Source: AG1 sp035559775
GTDB taxonomy: Archaea; Thermoproteota; Thermoprotei_A; Sulfolobales; AG1
Length of the DNA stretch: 64,000 bases
Reading direction: 5' to 3'
Assembly: GCA_035559775.1 (NCBI GenBank)
Contig: DATMAU010000018.1
Span: forward strand, 1 to 64,000
Shown: positions 51,524 through 60,997 of the stretch, in pieces
Numbering within the stretch: the stretch's first letter is position 1
Layout of the letters: each line of letters begins with the position of its first letter
The notes under the pieces: model-generated
Seen by the model: only the letters and a program-made list of their open reading frames with translations
Told to the model about the DNA's origin: nothing
Database searches by the model: none
Translations under genes and position numbers: made by a program

Positions 51524-53077
51524 TCAAGATCCCTGTTGCTTTAGAAGCTCTGAGAACTTTTTCTTCAAATATACATAATCCACCTTACCTACTGCGGTTT
51601 TTGGGATTTCGTGGACTATCCATACATACTTAGGGATCTTATACCCAGCTATCCTTCCCCTCAGAAAATCCCTTATAGCCTGGGGATCTATTTGATAGCC
51701 TGCTTTGGGCTTTATAGCTGCTGCTACAGCTTCTCCCCATTTCTCGTCAGGGACTCCAAAGACAGCTACCTCCTCTACTCCTGGATGCTCCCTAATACGC
51801 TCTTCCACCTCGAAGGGGTATATATTCTCCCCACCGCTCTTTATCATGAACTTCTTCCTCTCGACGAAATAGTAGTGTCCATCCTCATCCTTGATGAACA
51901 GATCTCCCGTTCTCACCCACCCATCTTCTGTAATCGTTTCTTTTGTTTCCTCTGGTCTCTTCCAATATCCTGAGAAGGTTATAGGGCCTCTCACGAGTAG
52001 CTCGCCCACTTCGCCTGGCCTGGCTTCGGTTCCATCATCTTTAACGATCTTTAGCTCGGCGAAGAGGCTCTGCTTTCCAACACTCATTGGCTTCTTCTCC
52101 ATATCCTCTGGTGGTGTGTAGAGTAGGTTGGGGCCTGCTTCTGTTAGCCCATATCCTTGGAAGTATCTGACCCCTTTATCCCAGTAGATCTTTACAAGGC
52201 TATAGGGACTCATGCCCCCACCGCTTTTGAAGAACTTAATATTCTTGAAGCTTGCATCTTTGAACTTGGGGGATTTTGTTAACATGTAGAAGGCTGTTGG
52301 TACGGCTATCACTAATGTGCATTTCTCTTTCTCTATAATGTCTAGCGCCTCTTCAGGATCGAATCTCTTTGTAATAATAATCCTCCCCCCGATCATGTAG
52401 AGGGGTATTGTTATCACATGCCAGCCTCCTGTATGAAATAGCGGGAAGAAGAGAGGAGCTATATCGTCTCTTGTAAGGCCCCAGCTAATTATTGTGTTTA
52501 TCGCATTCCATATAACCTGCCTGTAGGGTATCATAGCAGCCTTAAGAGTACCCGTGGTTCCCCCGGTGTATAGAAGCATGCTTATATCGCTACCCCTGAC
52601 ATTCTCCTTTCTATAGTCCCTCTGGATTTGTCTCTTATAGATCCCTCTGAGGGTCTCTATCTTCTCTATCAGCGGTCTGTGGGAGCTGATTTTTAAGGCC
52701 TGTTCTAATAGATCCTTGAGCTCTTCTTGATAGAATATTAGCGAGGGCTCCACATCGTCTATCATAAACGCTAGATCCTTAGGCGTGGCTCTCCAGCTCA
52801 GTGGAGCCAGTATTGCTCCTTTTTTAATGGTTGCCAGGTAGATGAAAACATACTCAGCGTTGTTATACGATAGAACTGCAACCCTATCTCCCTTCCCAAC
52901 CCCGATCTCTTCCAGCATGGAGGCAATATTATCAGCAGCCTTAGCAGCGTCACGGTAGCTATACTCTTCCCTAGATCCCCATGAGTAGTCAACAATAGCT
53001 ATTCTATCAGGATATAGTCTTGCCCCGACTTCGGCTAGGTCGGGGACTGGGTGTTCATAAGCATTATTGTGATTCAT
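51524..53077 (-). CDS. AMP-forming acyl-CoA synthetase (third)
   Basis: 517 residues, similar to its convergent neighbour in several motifs (HTGGWHVITIPL against HTGGWNLLILPL), so the pair may derive from an inverted duplication. The P-loop reads LLYTGGTTGTLKAAMIPY, lacking the usual Pro-Lys-Gly but keeping Lys. A7 RTGDLFIKDEDGHYYFVERKKFMIKSGGENIYP and the A10 region PKTAVGKVDYVYL are present. The start codon lies inside the 20-bp near-palindrome at 53069-53088, and the divergent gene is the tandem TetR protein. Confidence 0.9.
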   Translation of the reverse strand: MNHNNAYEHPVPDLAEVGARLYPDRIAIVDYSWGSREEYSYRDAAKAADNIASMLEEIGVGKGDRVAVLSYNNAEYVFIYLATIKKGAILAPLSWRATPKDLAFMIDDVEPSLIFYQEELKDLLEQALKISSHRPLIEKIETLRGIYKRQIQRDYRKENVRGSDISMLLYTGGTTGTLKAAMIPYRQVIWNAINTIISWGLTRDDIAPLFFPLFHTGGWHVITIPLYMIGGRIIITKRFDPEEALDIIEKEKCTLVIAVPTAFYMLTKSPKFKDASFKNIKFFKSGGGMSPYSLVKIYWDKGVRYFQGYGLTEAGPNLLYTPPEDMEKKPMSVGKQSLFAELKIVKDDGTEARPGEVGELLVRGPITFSGYWKRPEETKETITEDGWVRTGDLFIKDEDGHYYFVERKKFMIKSGGENIYPFEVEERIREHPGVEEVAVFGVPDEKWGEAVAAAIKPKAGYQIDPQAIRDFLRGRIAGYKIPKYVWIVHEIPKTAVGKVDYVYLKKKFSELLKQQGS

Positions 53078-53088
53078 TAGTGAATCAC
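53069..53088. promoter_or_regulatory. 20-bp near-perfect palindromic operator candidate
   Basis: GTGATTCATTAGTGAATCAC: 8-bp arms (GTGATTCA/TGAATCAC) around TTAG. It covers the start codon of the third acyl-CoA synthetase and lies 75 bp from the start of the divergent tandem-TetR gene. Its length and symmetry are typical of TetR operators, and related sites occur at the 49.8-49.9 kb promoters. Confidence 0.6.
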
Positions 53089-53162
53089 CGTTTAATAATA
53101 CATAAAGAAGAGGGATAAATTTTTACACATACTATCTCTAATATTAGTTAGGAAGCCCGGAT

Positions 53163-54377
53163 ATGCCTCGTAGGAGTAGCGCTAATATAGCTAGGCAGAA
53201 AATAATAGAGTCTTTCTCGAAATTGGCACTTAAGAAAAGCTATAAAGATATATCGCTTAAAGAGATCTCAGAGCTAGCAGGGATCTCCGTTCCTTCTTTC
53301 TATACTTATTTCGATTCAAAGGAGGATATGCTTAGGTACTATATAGACTATTCCCTTGAGCATCTAGAAAAGGCGATAAGCTCGCACCTTAGTCAGGCGG
53401 CCAGCGTTAGCATAACGATCAGGTATCTTCTACATATACTCTCTACACTTCTCGAGGACAGGATCCTAACAGCTTTTCACAGAGTCTTTCGGGAATACGA
53501 GTTTGTGGAAAAGAGCCTTGCTAAGCTATACTATAGGAGGCTCTTTGACCTGCTTAGGAGCTTTATTGGAGAGAGGCTCTATGAGCTCAGCTACCAGGAT
53601 CCTAGGATAATATCGCTGGCCATAGTTGGGAGCTCTAGCTTTATATACCTCTTCAGAAAGATCTTCAACCTAGAAGGGAACATATTGATCGATATAGAGG
53701 TTTCAGGGGATCTTGTGCTCAAGGGGCTAGGATCTCAGAAGATCCCTAAGATAACCCCAATAAAGGAACCACCAAGCCTCATGGAGCTCATAGAGAAATA
53801 TAATGTGCTTGAGGCTCCAGGGATTCCTAGGGGTAAGAAGCCCATTCTGATATCAACCCTCGATATACTTAACTCTAAAGGTTTCAAGGATACTAAGATC
53901 TATGAGATCATGGATAGAGCTGGCTATTCTGTAGGTTCTTTCTACAAGATCTATAGGAGTAAGGAGGAGCTTTTAGAAGATCTGGTGATCATTATAGGGA
54001 GGGTTTTGCGAAGATATCTATCCGAATGCATAGAGGGTATAGAGGATCCTGTTGAGACCGAGGCTAAAGGATCAGCATGCTTCCTTGGCTTTATTAGGAG
54101 GAATGAGAATATCTACAGAATAGTTAGAGAGTCAGAATACATAGATCCTAGTATAGCCGCGAAATACTACGTACCATTTCTAAGGAGATATGCAGAAAGA
54201 CTAAATACAAAGGCAGAAAGGGGGCTTATAAGGACGTTCAACGCAGAATCACTAGCAATAGCTCTCATGGGGATAAATCACATAGCAGGCATAGCGGCTC
54301 GAATGTTAGAGGAGATAGATGAAAAAACGGTTCTAGAAGGGCTGACACAGATATATGCTAAAGGTGTTCTCTTTTAA
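53163..54377 (+). CDS. Tandem double-TetR transcriptional regulator
   Basis: 404 residues, twice the usual size. Two complete TetR units lie in one chain: helix-turn-helix 1 at residues 31-50 (SLKEISELAGISVPSFYTYF) and helix-turn-helix 2 at 244-264 (TKIYEIMDRAGYSVGSFYKIY). Each is followed by a helical ligand-binding-like region; the join is near residues 195-225 (Pro-rich). The chain could fold as a covalent pseudo-dimer. It lies divergent from an acyl-CoA synthetase whose start is covered by a palindrome, which suggests acyl-CoA-responsive repression of this island. No frameshift or stop separates the halves. Confidence 0.88.
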   Translation: MPRRSSANIARQKIIESFSKLALKKSYKDISLKEISELAGISVPSFYTYFDSKEDMLRYYIDYSLEHLEKAISSHLSQAASVSITIRYLLHILSTLLEDRILTAFHRVFREYEFVEKSLAKLYYRRLFDLLRSFIGERLYELSYQDPRIISLAIVGSSSFIYLFRKIFNLEGNILIDIEVSGDLVLKGLGSQKIPKITPIKEPPSLMELIEKYNVLEAPGIPRGKKPILISTLDILNSKGFKDTKIYEIMDRAGYSVGSFYKIYRSKEELLEDLVIIIGRVLRRYLSECIEGIEDPVETEAKGSACFLGFIRRNENIYRIVRESEYIDPSIAAKYYVPFLRRYAERLNTKAERGLIRTFNAESLAIALMGINHIAGIAARMLEEIDEKTVLEGLTQIYAKGVLF

Positions 54378-54979
54378 TTCTATATATAGTAGATCGACTT
54401 TATCACTATTTTTATGCTTATCTAGCTTATAAGCTTTGCCAATCTGATATGGGGAAGATAACCGGGATCGGAGACTGTTTAATGATTCCTAAATAGTCTG
54501 TATTATGCTTCTATTCGATCTATTCAGCTTACAATGTTAAGCACTCTTCAGAGATATTCCTGGGATCCATGGGTGTGGGCTTAAATCTACCCCATGATCT
54601 ATACACGGGATCTTTCCAACTGGCAGGAATAATCCACAACAATTAATATTATAAGGCTCTTTTGTTTATATGCATTTGAGTTTCTCTATATCTTACAGCT
54701 CTGCCTCTTAGACATATAAACATAGTGATTGGTTTTGTTGAAAACCAAGCGATTCTAAGAACATTTCTGGAGAAGCAGTCTTAACTATGGCGAAGAAATG
54801 ATATATTGATGTGAGTTATTGGCAGGAAGTGAGACGTCTTATCTTTTAGTGATTGTTGGTGTTATATTTATTATAGGTTAAAGAAAATGAAACTTCGTTT
54901 TTATGTATTAATATATGAGTGCTTGTGGTGACTTCATCAGCGTTTTAGGAAAAATATATAAGCGACTTTATGTAATAAG
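54378..54979. other. 600-bp gene-free A/T-rich region
   Basis: No ORF with coding character, tRNA or repeat-family copy is seen. Scattered A/T tracts occur, including TATA-like sequences near 54650 and 54845. The right end carries the promoter of the tusA-like gene (AAAAATATATAAG, about 54951-54962). It could hold a small RNA, but I have no positive evidence. Confidence 0.5.
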
Positions 54980-55252
54980 GTGGTAGTGATTAGATTGAGT
55001 AAAGTGAGGATCTATAATGTGGAGCCGGGGCTTTATAGACTGGATCTTAGGGGGTATGTGTGCCCCTATCCACAGATCTTTACGTTGAAGGCGCTCTCGG
55101 AGTTAAAGAGGGGTGAGGTTCTTGAGGTGATTATAGATAATCCAGCGTCTTGTGAGAATGTACCTTCGGCTGTTTCTAGTAGGGGTCACAGGGTTCTTAG
55201 GGTTGATAAGATAGGTGCTGGTGTGTGGAGGATCTTGATTGAGAGGGGGTGA
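54980..55252 (+). CDS. TusA/SirA-family sulfur carrier protein
   Basis: About 85-90 residues. The TusA motif is LRGYVCPYPQIFTLKALSEL (Cys-Pro-x-Pro with the sulfur-carrying Cys), followed by GEVLEVIIDNPASCENVPSAV. The start is ambiguous: GTG 54980, GTG 54986 or TTG 54995; the promoter favours the middle one as leaderless. The stop overlaps the next gene's GTG start. Together with the YeeE-like permease it forms a common pair that imports and relays sulfur from thiosulfate. Confidence 0.9.
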   Translation: MVVIRLSKVRIYNVEPGLYRLDLRGYVCPYPQIFTLKALSELKRGEVLEVIIDNPASCENVPSAVSSRGHRVLRVDKIGAGVWRILIERG

Positions 55253-56451
55253 GGCTGGTGGAGAGGGTTCAGCAGGTTTTCAGGGTTAGGGGTGTCTTCT
55301 GGAGTCGGTATGGTCTTTATATCTATGCCTTGATCTTTGGTGCTGCTTCGATAGCCCTTACATACTCTGATCTAGTCTTTTTTGGAAGAGGATCTATATG
55401 GGGAATAACCACTGGCGAGTCCAAGCTTGGAGGTATTGTATGGGCATCGATAATAGATCCCGGGATAGCTGCTACCCAGTATTACAGGGAATTCCCCCTT
55501 GTCAACCCGCTAAGCGACCCGGCACAGATGATTGTTATAGGGATCCTTCTGGGCGGTGTGATCGCATCGCTAGCCTTGGGGGAGTTCTCTTTAAAGCATG
55601 TACCAAATACATGGATGCTGATCCAAGCCCTCTTGGGAGGGTTCCTCCTAGGCTATGGATCTAGACTTGCTCTCGGCTGCAACATAGGTAACTTTCTCAG
55701 CGCATGGGCATCAGCCGGGCTGAATGCTGTCTCCTTCACGTTGGGCATGATCCCTGGTGTGTTCATAGGTAGCAAGATCTTTGAGAAGATCTTCCTCTTC
55801 AGGGCTGGCCCTATAACAACGAGATCCATAGCCCCTCCCCAAGGTCTAAGAATACCGTTGACAATCCTAGCAGTATTCTTGGCAATATTGCTAGCACTCT
55901 ACTCACAACCCCGAGCATCCCTATTCCTAGCCTTTGGGATTGTCTTCGGCGCGATAGGGTATCTATCAAAGCTATGCTGGGCCACAGGGCTTAGAGAGAT
56001 CACATCACCTATATGGGGCTCGGGGAAAATGCTCAAAGCCGTATTGATAACTATAGCTACATATGCAATCGGGGTCTGGATCCTATATATAGGAGGAGCA
56101 CCACTAAGCCTAGCCCTCGCCAAGGGCACAGGGCAGCTACAGATCTTTATAGGAGGAGTTATATTCGGGATCGGTATGGGGATTGCGGGAACCTGTATAT
56201 TTAGTAGTGAGTGGAGGGCAGGCTCTGGAAGCATCTACTCCATGGTGGTTCTCACATCAACAATCTTGGTGGGGATGCCGGTGCTAGCCTATCATTATCA
56301 ATGGTGGAAGTCAATACTACCCCAGCCCCTCTCCAACGTGAGTTTCTACAGCATCATGGGCCCCCTGGGCATACTACCCACACTCACGTTCCTGCTGCTC
56401 CTAATCCTCATAGCCCATATAGCTCATAGAACCTATAGCAGGACTGGCTAA
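55249..56451 (+). CDS. YeeE/YedE-family sulfur (thiosulfate) transporter
   Basis: 400 residues with about nine to ten membrane helices. The two conserved half-motifs are LGYGSRLALGCNIGNFLSAW and IGMGIAGTCIFSSEWRAGSG, each with the Cys that passes thiosulfate in characterised YeeE proteins. Begins with GTG overlapping the tusA stop by 4 nt. The TusA-like partner (YeeD equivalent) would accept the sulfur on the cytoplasmic side. Confidence 0.9.
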   Translation: MRLVERVQQVFRVRGVFWSRYGLYIYALIFGAASIALTYSDLVFFGRGSIWGITTGESKLGGIVWASIIDPGIAATQYYREFPLVNPLSDPAQMIVIGILLGGVIASLALGEFSLKHVPNTWMLIQALLGGFLLGYGSRLALGCNIGNFLSAWASAGLNAVSFTLGMIPGVFIGSKIFEKIFLFRAGPITTRSIAPPQGLRIPLTILAVFLAILLALYSQPRASLFLAFGIVFGAIGYLSKLCWATGLREITSPIWGSGKMLKAVLITIATYAIGVWILYIGGAPLSLALAKGTGQLQIFIGGVIFGIGMGIAGTCIFSSEWRAGSGSIYSMVVLTSTILVGMPVLAYHYQWWKSILPQPLSNVSFYSIMGPLGILPTLTFLLLLILIAHIAHRTYSRTG

Positions 56452-56585
56452 AAAGGATCTCTGGACTTCCAAAAACCTGAATATTTTAGTATCATAGGTG
56501 AGATGCGATATCACGGTCTCAAGCCTTGAGTATAAGGTTCTGAGATCTTCTTTGGTGAGTGTGGAATTTAAAAAAGATCGGATCT

Positions 56586-58286
56586 TTATTTGAGTGACGG
56601 AGCCCTGATCCCCTTCTCCCTTATTACTCTCTTGGATGTCTCGTAACCCGCGTCTGCGTGTCTCACAACACCTAGCCCTGGATCTACTGTTAAGACTCTC
56701 TCAGCCCTCAGATCGCTCTCCCTGCTCCCGTCGAGGACTAAGCCTAGCCCTGCATGGATGCTATAGCCTATACCCACTCCCCCACCGTGGTGTACGCAGA
56801 CCCATGTTGCTCCTGCTGCTGTGTTTAGGAGTGCGTTGAGGATCGGCCAGTCTGCTATTGCGTCGGAGCCGTCTAGCATTCCCTCTGTTTCTCTGTATGG
56901 GGATGCTACTGATCCTGTGTCCAGATGATCCCTCCCAATCCATATGGGGCCTATGACGCCTCTCTTCACAAGCTCGTTTATCCTCAGCCCGAAAAGGGAT
57001 CTCTCTCCATAGCCTAGCCACACAACCCTTGAGGGAAGGCCTTGGAACTTAACATATCTCCTAGCGTTCTCAACCCATCTAACCAGTCTCCTGTTATGCT
57101 TAAACATCTCTATAACCTCGTCGTCGAGGATCTCTATATCCCTGGGATCTCCTGTGAGGGATGCCCATCTAAAGGGCCCTCTACCCTCCTCAAACATTGG
57201 TCTTATATATGCTTGCACAAACCCTGGGAATGAGAATGCATCCTTATAGCCCGCCTCATAGGCCATCTTTCTAATATTATTACCATATTCGAAGACAACA
57301 GCACCTCTCCTCATGAAACCAACCATAGCCTCTACCTGTCTCTTCATGCTCTCGAGGCTCAGCCTCTTATACCTCTCCGGATCCCTTGATCTGAGCTCCA
57401 TAGCCTCCTCCAAGCTCATTCCAGCAGGAACATAGCTGAGAGGATCATGGGCTGGTGTCTGGTCAGTAACCACAGATATGTTAACACCTCTTCTAAGCAG
57501 CTCCGGGTAAACCTCAGCAGCATTGCCGAGCAAGCCTATAGATATACCCTCGCCCCTCTGGGCATACCTCTCGGCAAGATCTATAGCGCTATCAATACTA
57601 TCAGTCCACGTGTCGAGGTAGCCGAACCTCATCCTCCTCTCGATCATCCTTTTATCAATCTCAACAACTATAGCAGCTCCCCCGTTCATCTTGATAGCAA
57701 GGGGCTGAGCTCCCCCCATCTCTCCAAGCCCTGCCGTGAGGACTATCCTCCCGCCCAGGGATCCCTGGAAATGCTTCTCAGCAACATAGGCGAACGTCTC
57801 ATAAGTACCCTGGAGAATACCCTGGGTCCCTATATATGCCCAGCACCCCGCTGTCATCTGCCCATACATTGTCAATCCTTTCCTCTCGAGCTCTAGGAAG
57901 TAGTCCCAGTCAGCCCATTTGGGGACTAGGAGCGCGTTTGCTATCACAATTCTCGGCGCGAGCCTATGGGTTGTGAACACTGCTACAGGCTTTCCACTCT
58001 GGATCACGAGGGTGTCATCGCTCTTCATAGTCATGAGCGTATCGACAATTGTTTCAAAGGCCTCCCAATTCCTACAAGCCTTACCAGTGCCTCCATAGAC
58101 TATCAGGTTCTTGGGATCCTTAGCAACGTCGGGGTCGAGGACGTGGAAGAGCATTCTCAAAGCACCCTCGATCTGCCAGTCCCCGCTCTCGACGTGGAGC
58201 TCCTTACCCCTTATAGCCCTCACACCCCTTGTTGAGGGATCGTAATATCCCTTCTGGATCAGCTTATCGATAGGTCTTCCTGGCAT
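56586..58286 (-). CDS. hutU: Urocanate hydratase
   Basis: 566 residues, the second step of histidine degradation (urocanate to imidazolonepropionate) with tightly bound NAD. NAD-loop LTAGLGEMGGAQPLAIKMNGG, YGNNIRK, IGRDHLDTGSVASPYRETE and WVCVHHGGGVGIGYSIHAG are intact. The position of the catalytically important Cys of bacterial enzymes (R-I-C-W-L-G) is V422 here (RVVWLGYGERS). Downstream of the MFS transporter on the same strand by 43 nt, so probably co-transcribed with it. Confidence 0.93.
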   Translation of the reverse strand: MPGRPIDKLIQKGYYDPSTRGVRAIRGKELHVESGDWQIEGALRMLFHVLDPDVAKDPKNLIVYGGTGKACRNWEAFETIVDTLMTMKSDDTLVIQSGKPVAVFTTHRLAPRIVIANALLVPKWADWDYFLELERKGLTMYGQMTAGCWAYIGTQGILQGTYETFAYVAEKHFQGSLGGRIVLTAGLGEMGGAQPLAIKMNGGAAIVVEIDKRMIERRMRFGYLDTWTDSIDSAIDLAERYAQRGEGISIGLLGNAAEVYPELLRRGVNISVVTDQTPAHDPLSYVPAGMSLEEAMELRSRDPERYKRLSLESMKRQVEAMVGFMRRGAVVFEYGNNIRKMAYEAGYKDAFSFPGFVQAYIRPMFEEGRGPFRWASLTGDPRDIEILDDEVIEMFKHNRRLVRWVENARRYVKFQGLPSRVVWLGYGERSLFGLRINELVKRGVIGPIWIGRDHLDTGSVASPYRETEGMLDGSDAIADWPILNALLNTAAGATWVCVHHGGGVGIGYSIHAGLGLVLDGSRESDLRAERVLTVDPGLGVVRHADAGYETSKRVIREKGIRAPSLK

Positions 58287-58329
58287 AACTATTCACCATC
58301 TAGATCTCTAGGAGAGAGGATATAAGGCG

Positions 58330-59622
58330 CTACTCAACCCTCCTAACCTCGATAACCTTGGCAAGCCTCATAGAGAGGAGGGCGCTCAGGAACACCATAA
58401 CACCGCCTATCATGGTATTGAGTGTCAACGCGTATAGCCAGGATATCGAGGGCGATAGTAACGTGGCTATAGGGGCTGCCCAGGCGCCTAGCCATAGCCC
58501 TCCATTATACCCCAGCCCTGCTGCTGTTGCCCTAACCCTCAGCGGGATCAGATCATATATATACACCTGGAACATGCCCACGGGACCCACTACTATGAAG
58601 TCCCATAGAAGCGTCATCCACGGATTGCCTGAGAGCAGGAAGTAGATCACTGGGTAGGCTGCTACTATTTTCATCAACGACCATAACATGATCGCCTTCT
58701 TACTCCCAACAAGATCCACGAGAAGCCCTCCTAGAACAGAGCCTAGGGCATCGACAGCGGCCATCGCTGTCAAAACTATTCCAGTAAGTGCAGGGCTTAT
58801 CCCCAGGACTGTGTTTAGTATTGTTGAGGCTAGCTGGAGAAGCGTGTAGTAAGCGTAGAACCACCCCATAGTGGCTAGAAGCACTACCATGAAGGGTATC
58901 CTGACCTCGCCTGTGAAGAGCTCCTTAACAGGCGCCCTTGCCTTCCGCTCCTCAACCTCCCATTCAGGCGATTCCCTCAGGAGCCTTGTCCTCAGGACAA
59001 GCCCTATAATCGTGGTTATAATCCCGCTCCAAAACACGATCCTCCAGCCTATGGAGTAAAGCTGATCGGTTGTTAGAGAAAGGGCAACGAGTGTGTAGAC
59101 TCCGAAGGCGGCCAGCTCGCCCAGTGAGAAGCCAGCCTGCATTATCCCGCCGGCAAGCCCTCTCCACCTGGTGACGCTCTCGACAGCAAGGATCCCAGAC
59201 GCAGAGTATTCTCCACCTATGAATAGTCCTAGGACTATTCTTAGGGTTAGGAGGAGTATCGGTCCCCAGATACCGGCCTGATCATATGTCGGTAGGAAGC
59301 CCATTAGGAAAGACGCTAGCCCGGCTCCTATCATACATATGTATAGCACGAGCTTTCTACCATACTTATCGCCAAGCCTGCCGAACAGGACTCCCCCGAG
59401 GGGTCTTACTACTAGGGATAGGCTGAACACCACTATTGTTGAGAGCAAAGCATAGAGAGGACCCAGTGGTTTGAAGAACACAGCGCTGAGTATGGGTACT
59501 AGGGCTGCGTATGAGATCCAGTCATACGCGTCTAAGCCCCATCCGGCGGCTGATGCGACTACGTTGGGCCAGTAACTCTTACCCTGGGTGCTCTTCGTAA
59601 TATCACCATCGGTATTTATCAT
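58330..59622 (-). CDS. MFS transporter of the metabolite:proton symporter type (probable histidine or urocanate uptake)
   Basis: 430 residues, 12 predicted helices. The MFS loop 2-3 motif is GRLGDKYGRKLVL and the helix 4 region RIVLGLFIGGEYSASGILAVE matches the MHS/sugar-porter branch. AWGLDAYDW near the N-terminus is typical of carboxylate transporters of this group. Its position between hutU and hutI suggests uptake of histidine, urocanate or a related imidazole (inference). Confidence 0.88.
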   Translation of the reverse strand: MINTDGDITKSTQGKSYWPNVVASAAGWGLDAYDWISYAALVPILSAVFFKPLGPLYALLSTIVVFSLSLVVRPLGGVLFGRLGDKYGRKLVLYICMIGAGLASFLMGFLPTYDQAGIWGPILLLTLRIVLGLFIGGEYSASGILAVESVTRWRGLAGGIMQAGFSLGELAAFGVYTLVALSLTTDQLYSIGWRIVFWSGIITTIIGLVLRTRLLRESPEWEVEERKARAPVKELFTGEVRIPFMVVLLATMGWFYAYYTLLQLASTILNTVLGISPALTGIVLTAMAAVDALGSVLGGLLVDLVGSKKAIMLWSLMKIVAAYPVIYFLLSGNPWMTLLWDFIVVGPVGMFQVYIYDLIPLRVRATAAGLGYNGGLWLGAWAAPIATLLSPSISWLYALTLNTMIGGVMVFLSALLSMRLAKVIEVRRVE

Positions 59623-59713
59623 AACCAGTATAAATGTCCCATATACACATGGCGGGATGACTGGCTATTACTATTAATATATTCTTGGTATCGCTGGATA
59701 GATAGGGCTTCTC

Positions 59714-60976
59714 ATGGGGCCTGTTAATATGGATCTCATAATCCATGGAGCGAGACTCGTACTCTCCCTCCCAGGTGTTGTGAGGAGCCGTGCTGATTGC
59801 AGATCTCTCGGCTGTGTTGAGGATGGAGCTATAGCTATTAGGAACGGTAGGATCGTTTCTGTAGGGCTTAGCGATGATATTCTCAGGAGGTATAGGGCTA
59901 AGGGGTATATAGATGCCTCTGGATATATAGTTACCCCAGGCCTTGTTGATCCCCATACCCACTTGCTATACCACGGATCCAGGGAGGACGAGAGGGAAGA
60001 GATCATTGGGGGAGCGTCTTACGGGGATATACTGGCTAGGGGAGGCGGGATCCTGAGAACCATGAGGGAGACTTCGAAGGCAGACCGAGAGATCCTTTTG
60101 GTGTCACTGGCAGCCAGGATAGATGCTTTGTTAGAAAGTGGTGTGACAACCGTTGAGGTGAAGACAGGCTATGGGTTATCGCCTCAGGATGAGGCAAAGC
60201 TTCTCGAGATCCTTGGCGAGGCTGTTAAGACAAGCCGTGTTGATATCGTGCAAACACTGCTCGCCCACGTGCCAATGCCTGGTGTGGATTTCAAGACCCT
60301 TGTCGAGGCCTATAGGGACAGCTTGGTTCCAAGGGCTCTAGAGCTTGGGGTGAGGTTCATAGATGTTTTCTGTGATAAAGGTGCCTTTAACCCTGAGGAG
60401 TCGAGGACCATTCTGAGGCTTGGGAGGAGCCTAGGCCTGGTTCCAAGGATCCATGCTGATGAGTTCAGCTATATAGGCTGCAGCGATGTGGGCCTAGAGA
60501 TCCAGGCAGCGTCTCTCGATCATCTTAACCAGACCCCCTCAGAGGTCGTTAAAAGAATAGCGGTGAGTGATTCAACAGCCATACTTGCCCCAAGCACCGC
60601 TCTGGCTATAGTTGGTAAGAAGCCTCCCTCGAGGGAGCTCCTAGATCTCGGGGCTATAGTGGCGATAGCAACCGATCACTCCCCAGCCCTTATGAACCTC
60701 AACATGGTTGAGACAATAAACCTTGCTATCAACTATCTCTCAATACCCCCGGGAAACGCTATAGCCGCTGCTACTGTCAACGCTGCCTATAGCCTTGGGC
60801 TGGAGGGTGAGGTTGGATCTATTGTTGAGGGTTCGAAAGCGGATCTTGTTATATGGTCCTTCCCCCACTATAGGTGGTTTGGCTATCTAATGCACAGATC
60901 CCCCATAATGTGTGTGATAAAGAACGGCTTGGTTGTTAAGAACCCAGGTGGGTGTGTCGTGAACGAAAGGCTATAG
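59714..60976 (+). CDS. hutI: Imidazolonepropionase
   Basis: 420 residues. The amidohydrolase metal site is HTHLLYHGSREDE, HADEFSYIG and ATDHSPA. GGGILRTMRETSKA and VEVKTGYGLS are HutI-specific. Opens the imidazolone ring to give formiminoglutamate. Divergent from the MFS gene; an A/T element (AATATAT, about 59676) lies 35 bp before the ATG. Confidence 0.95.
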   Translation: MGPVNMDLIIHGARLVLSLPGVVRSRADCRSLGCVEDGAIAIRNGRIVSVGLSDDILRRYRAKGYIDASGYIVTPGLVDPHTHLLYHGSREDEREEIIGGASYGDILARGGGILRTMRETSKADREILLVSLAARIDALLESGVTTVEVKTGYGLSPQDEAKLLEILGEAVKTSRVDIVQTLLAHVPMPGVDFKTLVEAYRDSLVPRALELGVRFIDVFCDKGAFNPEESRTILRLGRSLGLVPRIHADEFSYIGCSDVGLEIQAASLDHLNQTPSEVVKRIAVSDSTAILAPSTALAIVGKKPPSRELLDLGAIVAIATDHSPALMNLNMVETINLAINYLSIPPGNAIAAATVNAAYSLGLEGEVGSIVEGSKADLVIWSFPHYRWFGYLMHRSPIMCVIKNGLVVKNPGGCVVNERL

Positions 60977-60997
60977 TTTTCTAATAACTGATCCGGA

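Noticed and set aside
54378..54979. C/D-box small RNA in the 600-bp gap
   Set aside because: Isolated TGATG-like strings occur, but no ordered C, D-prime, C-prime and D boxes could be found.
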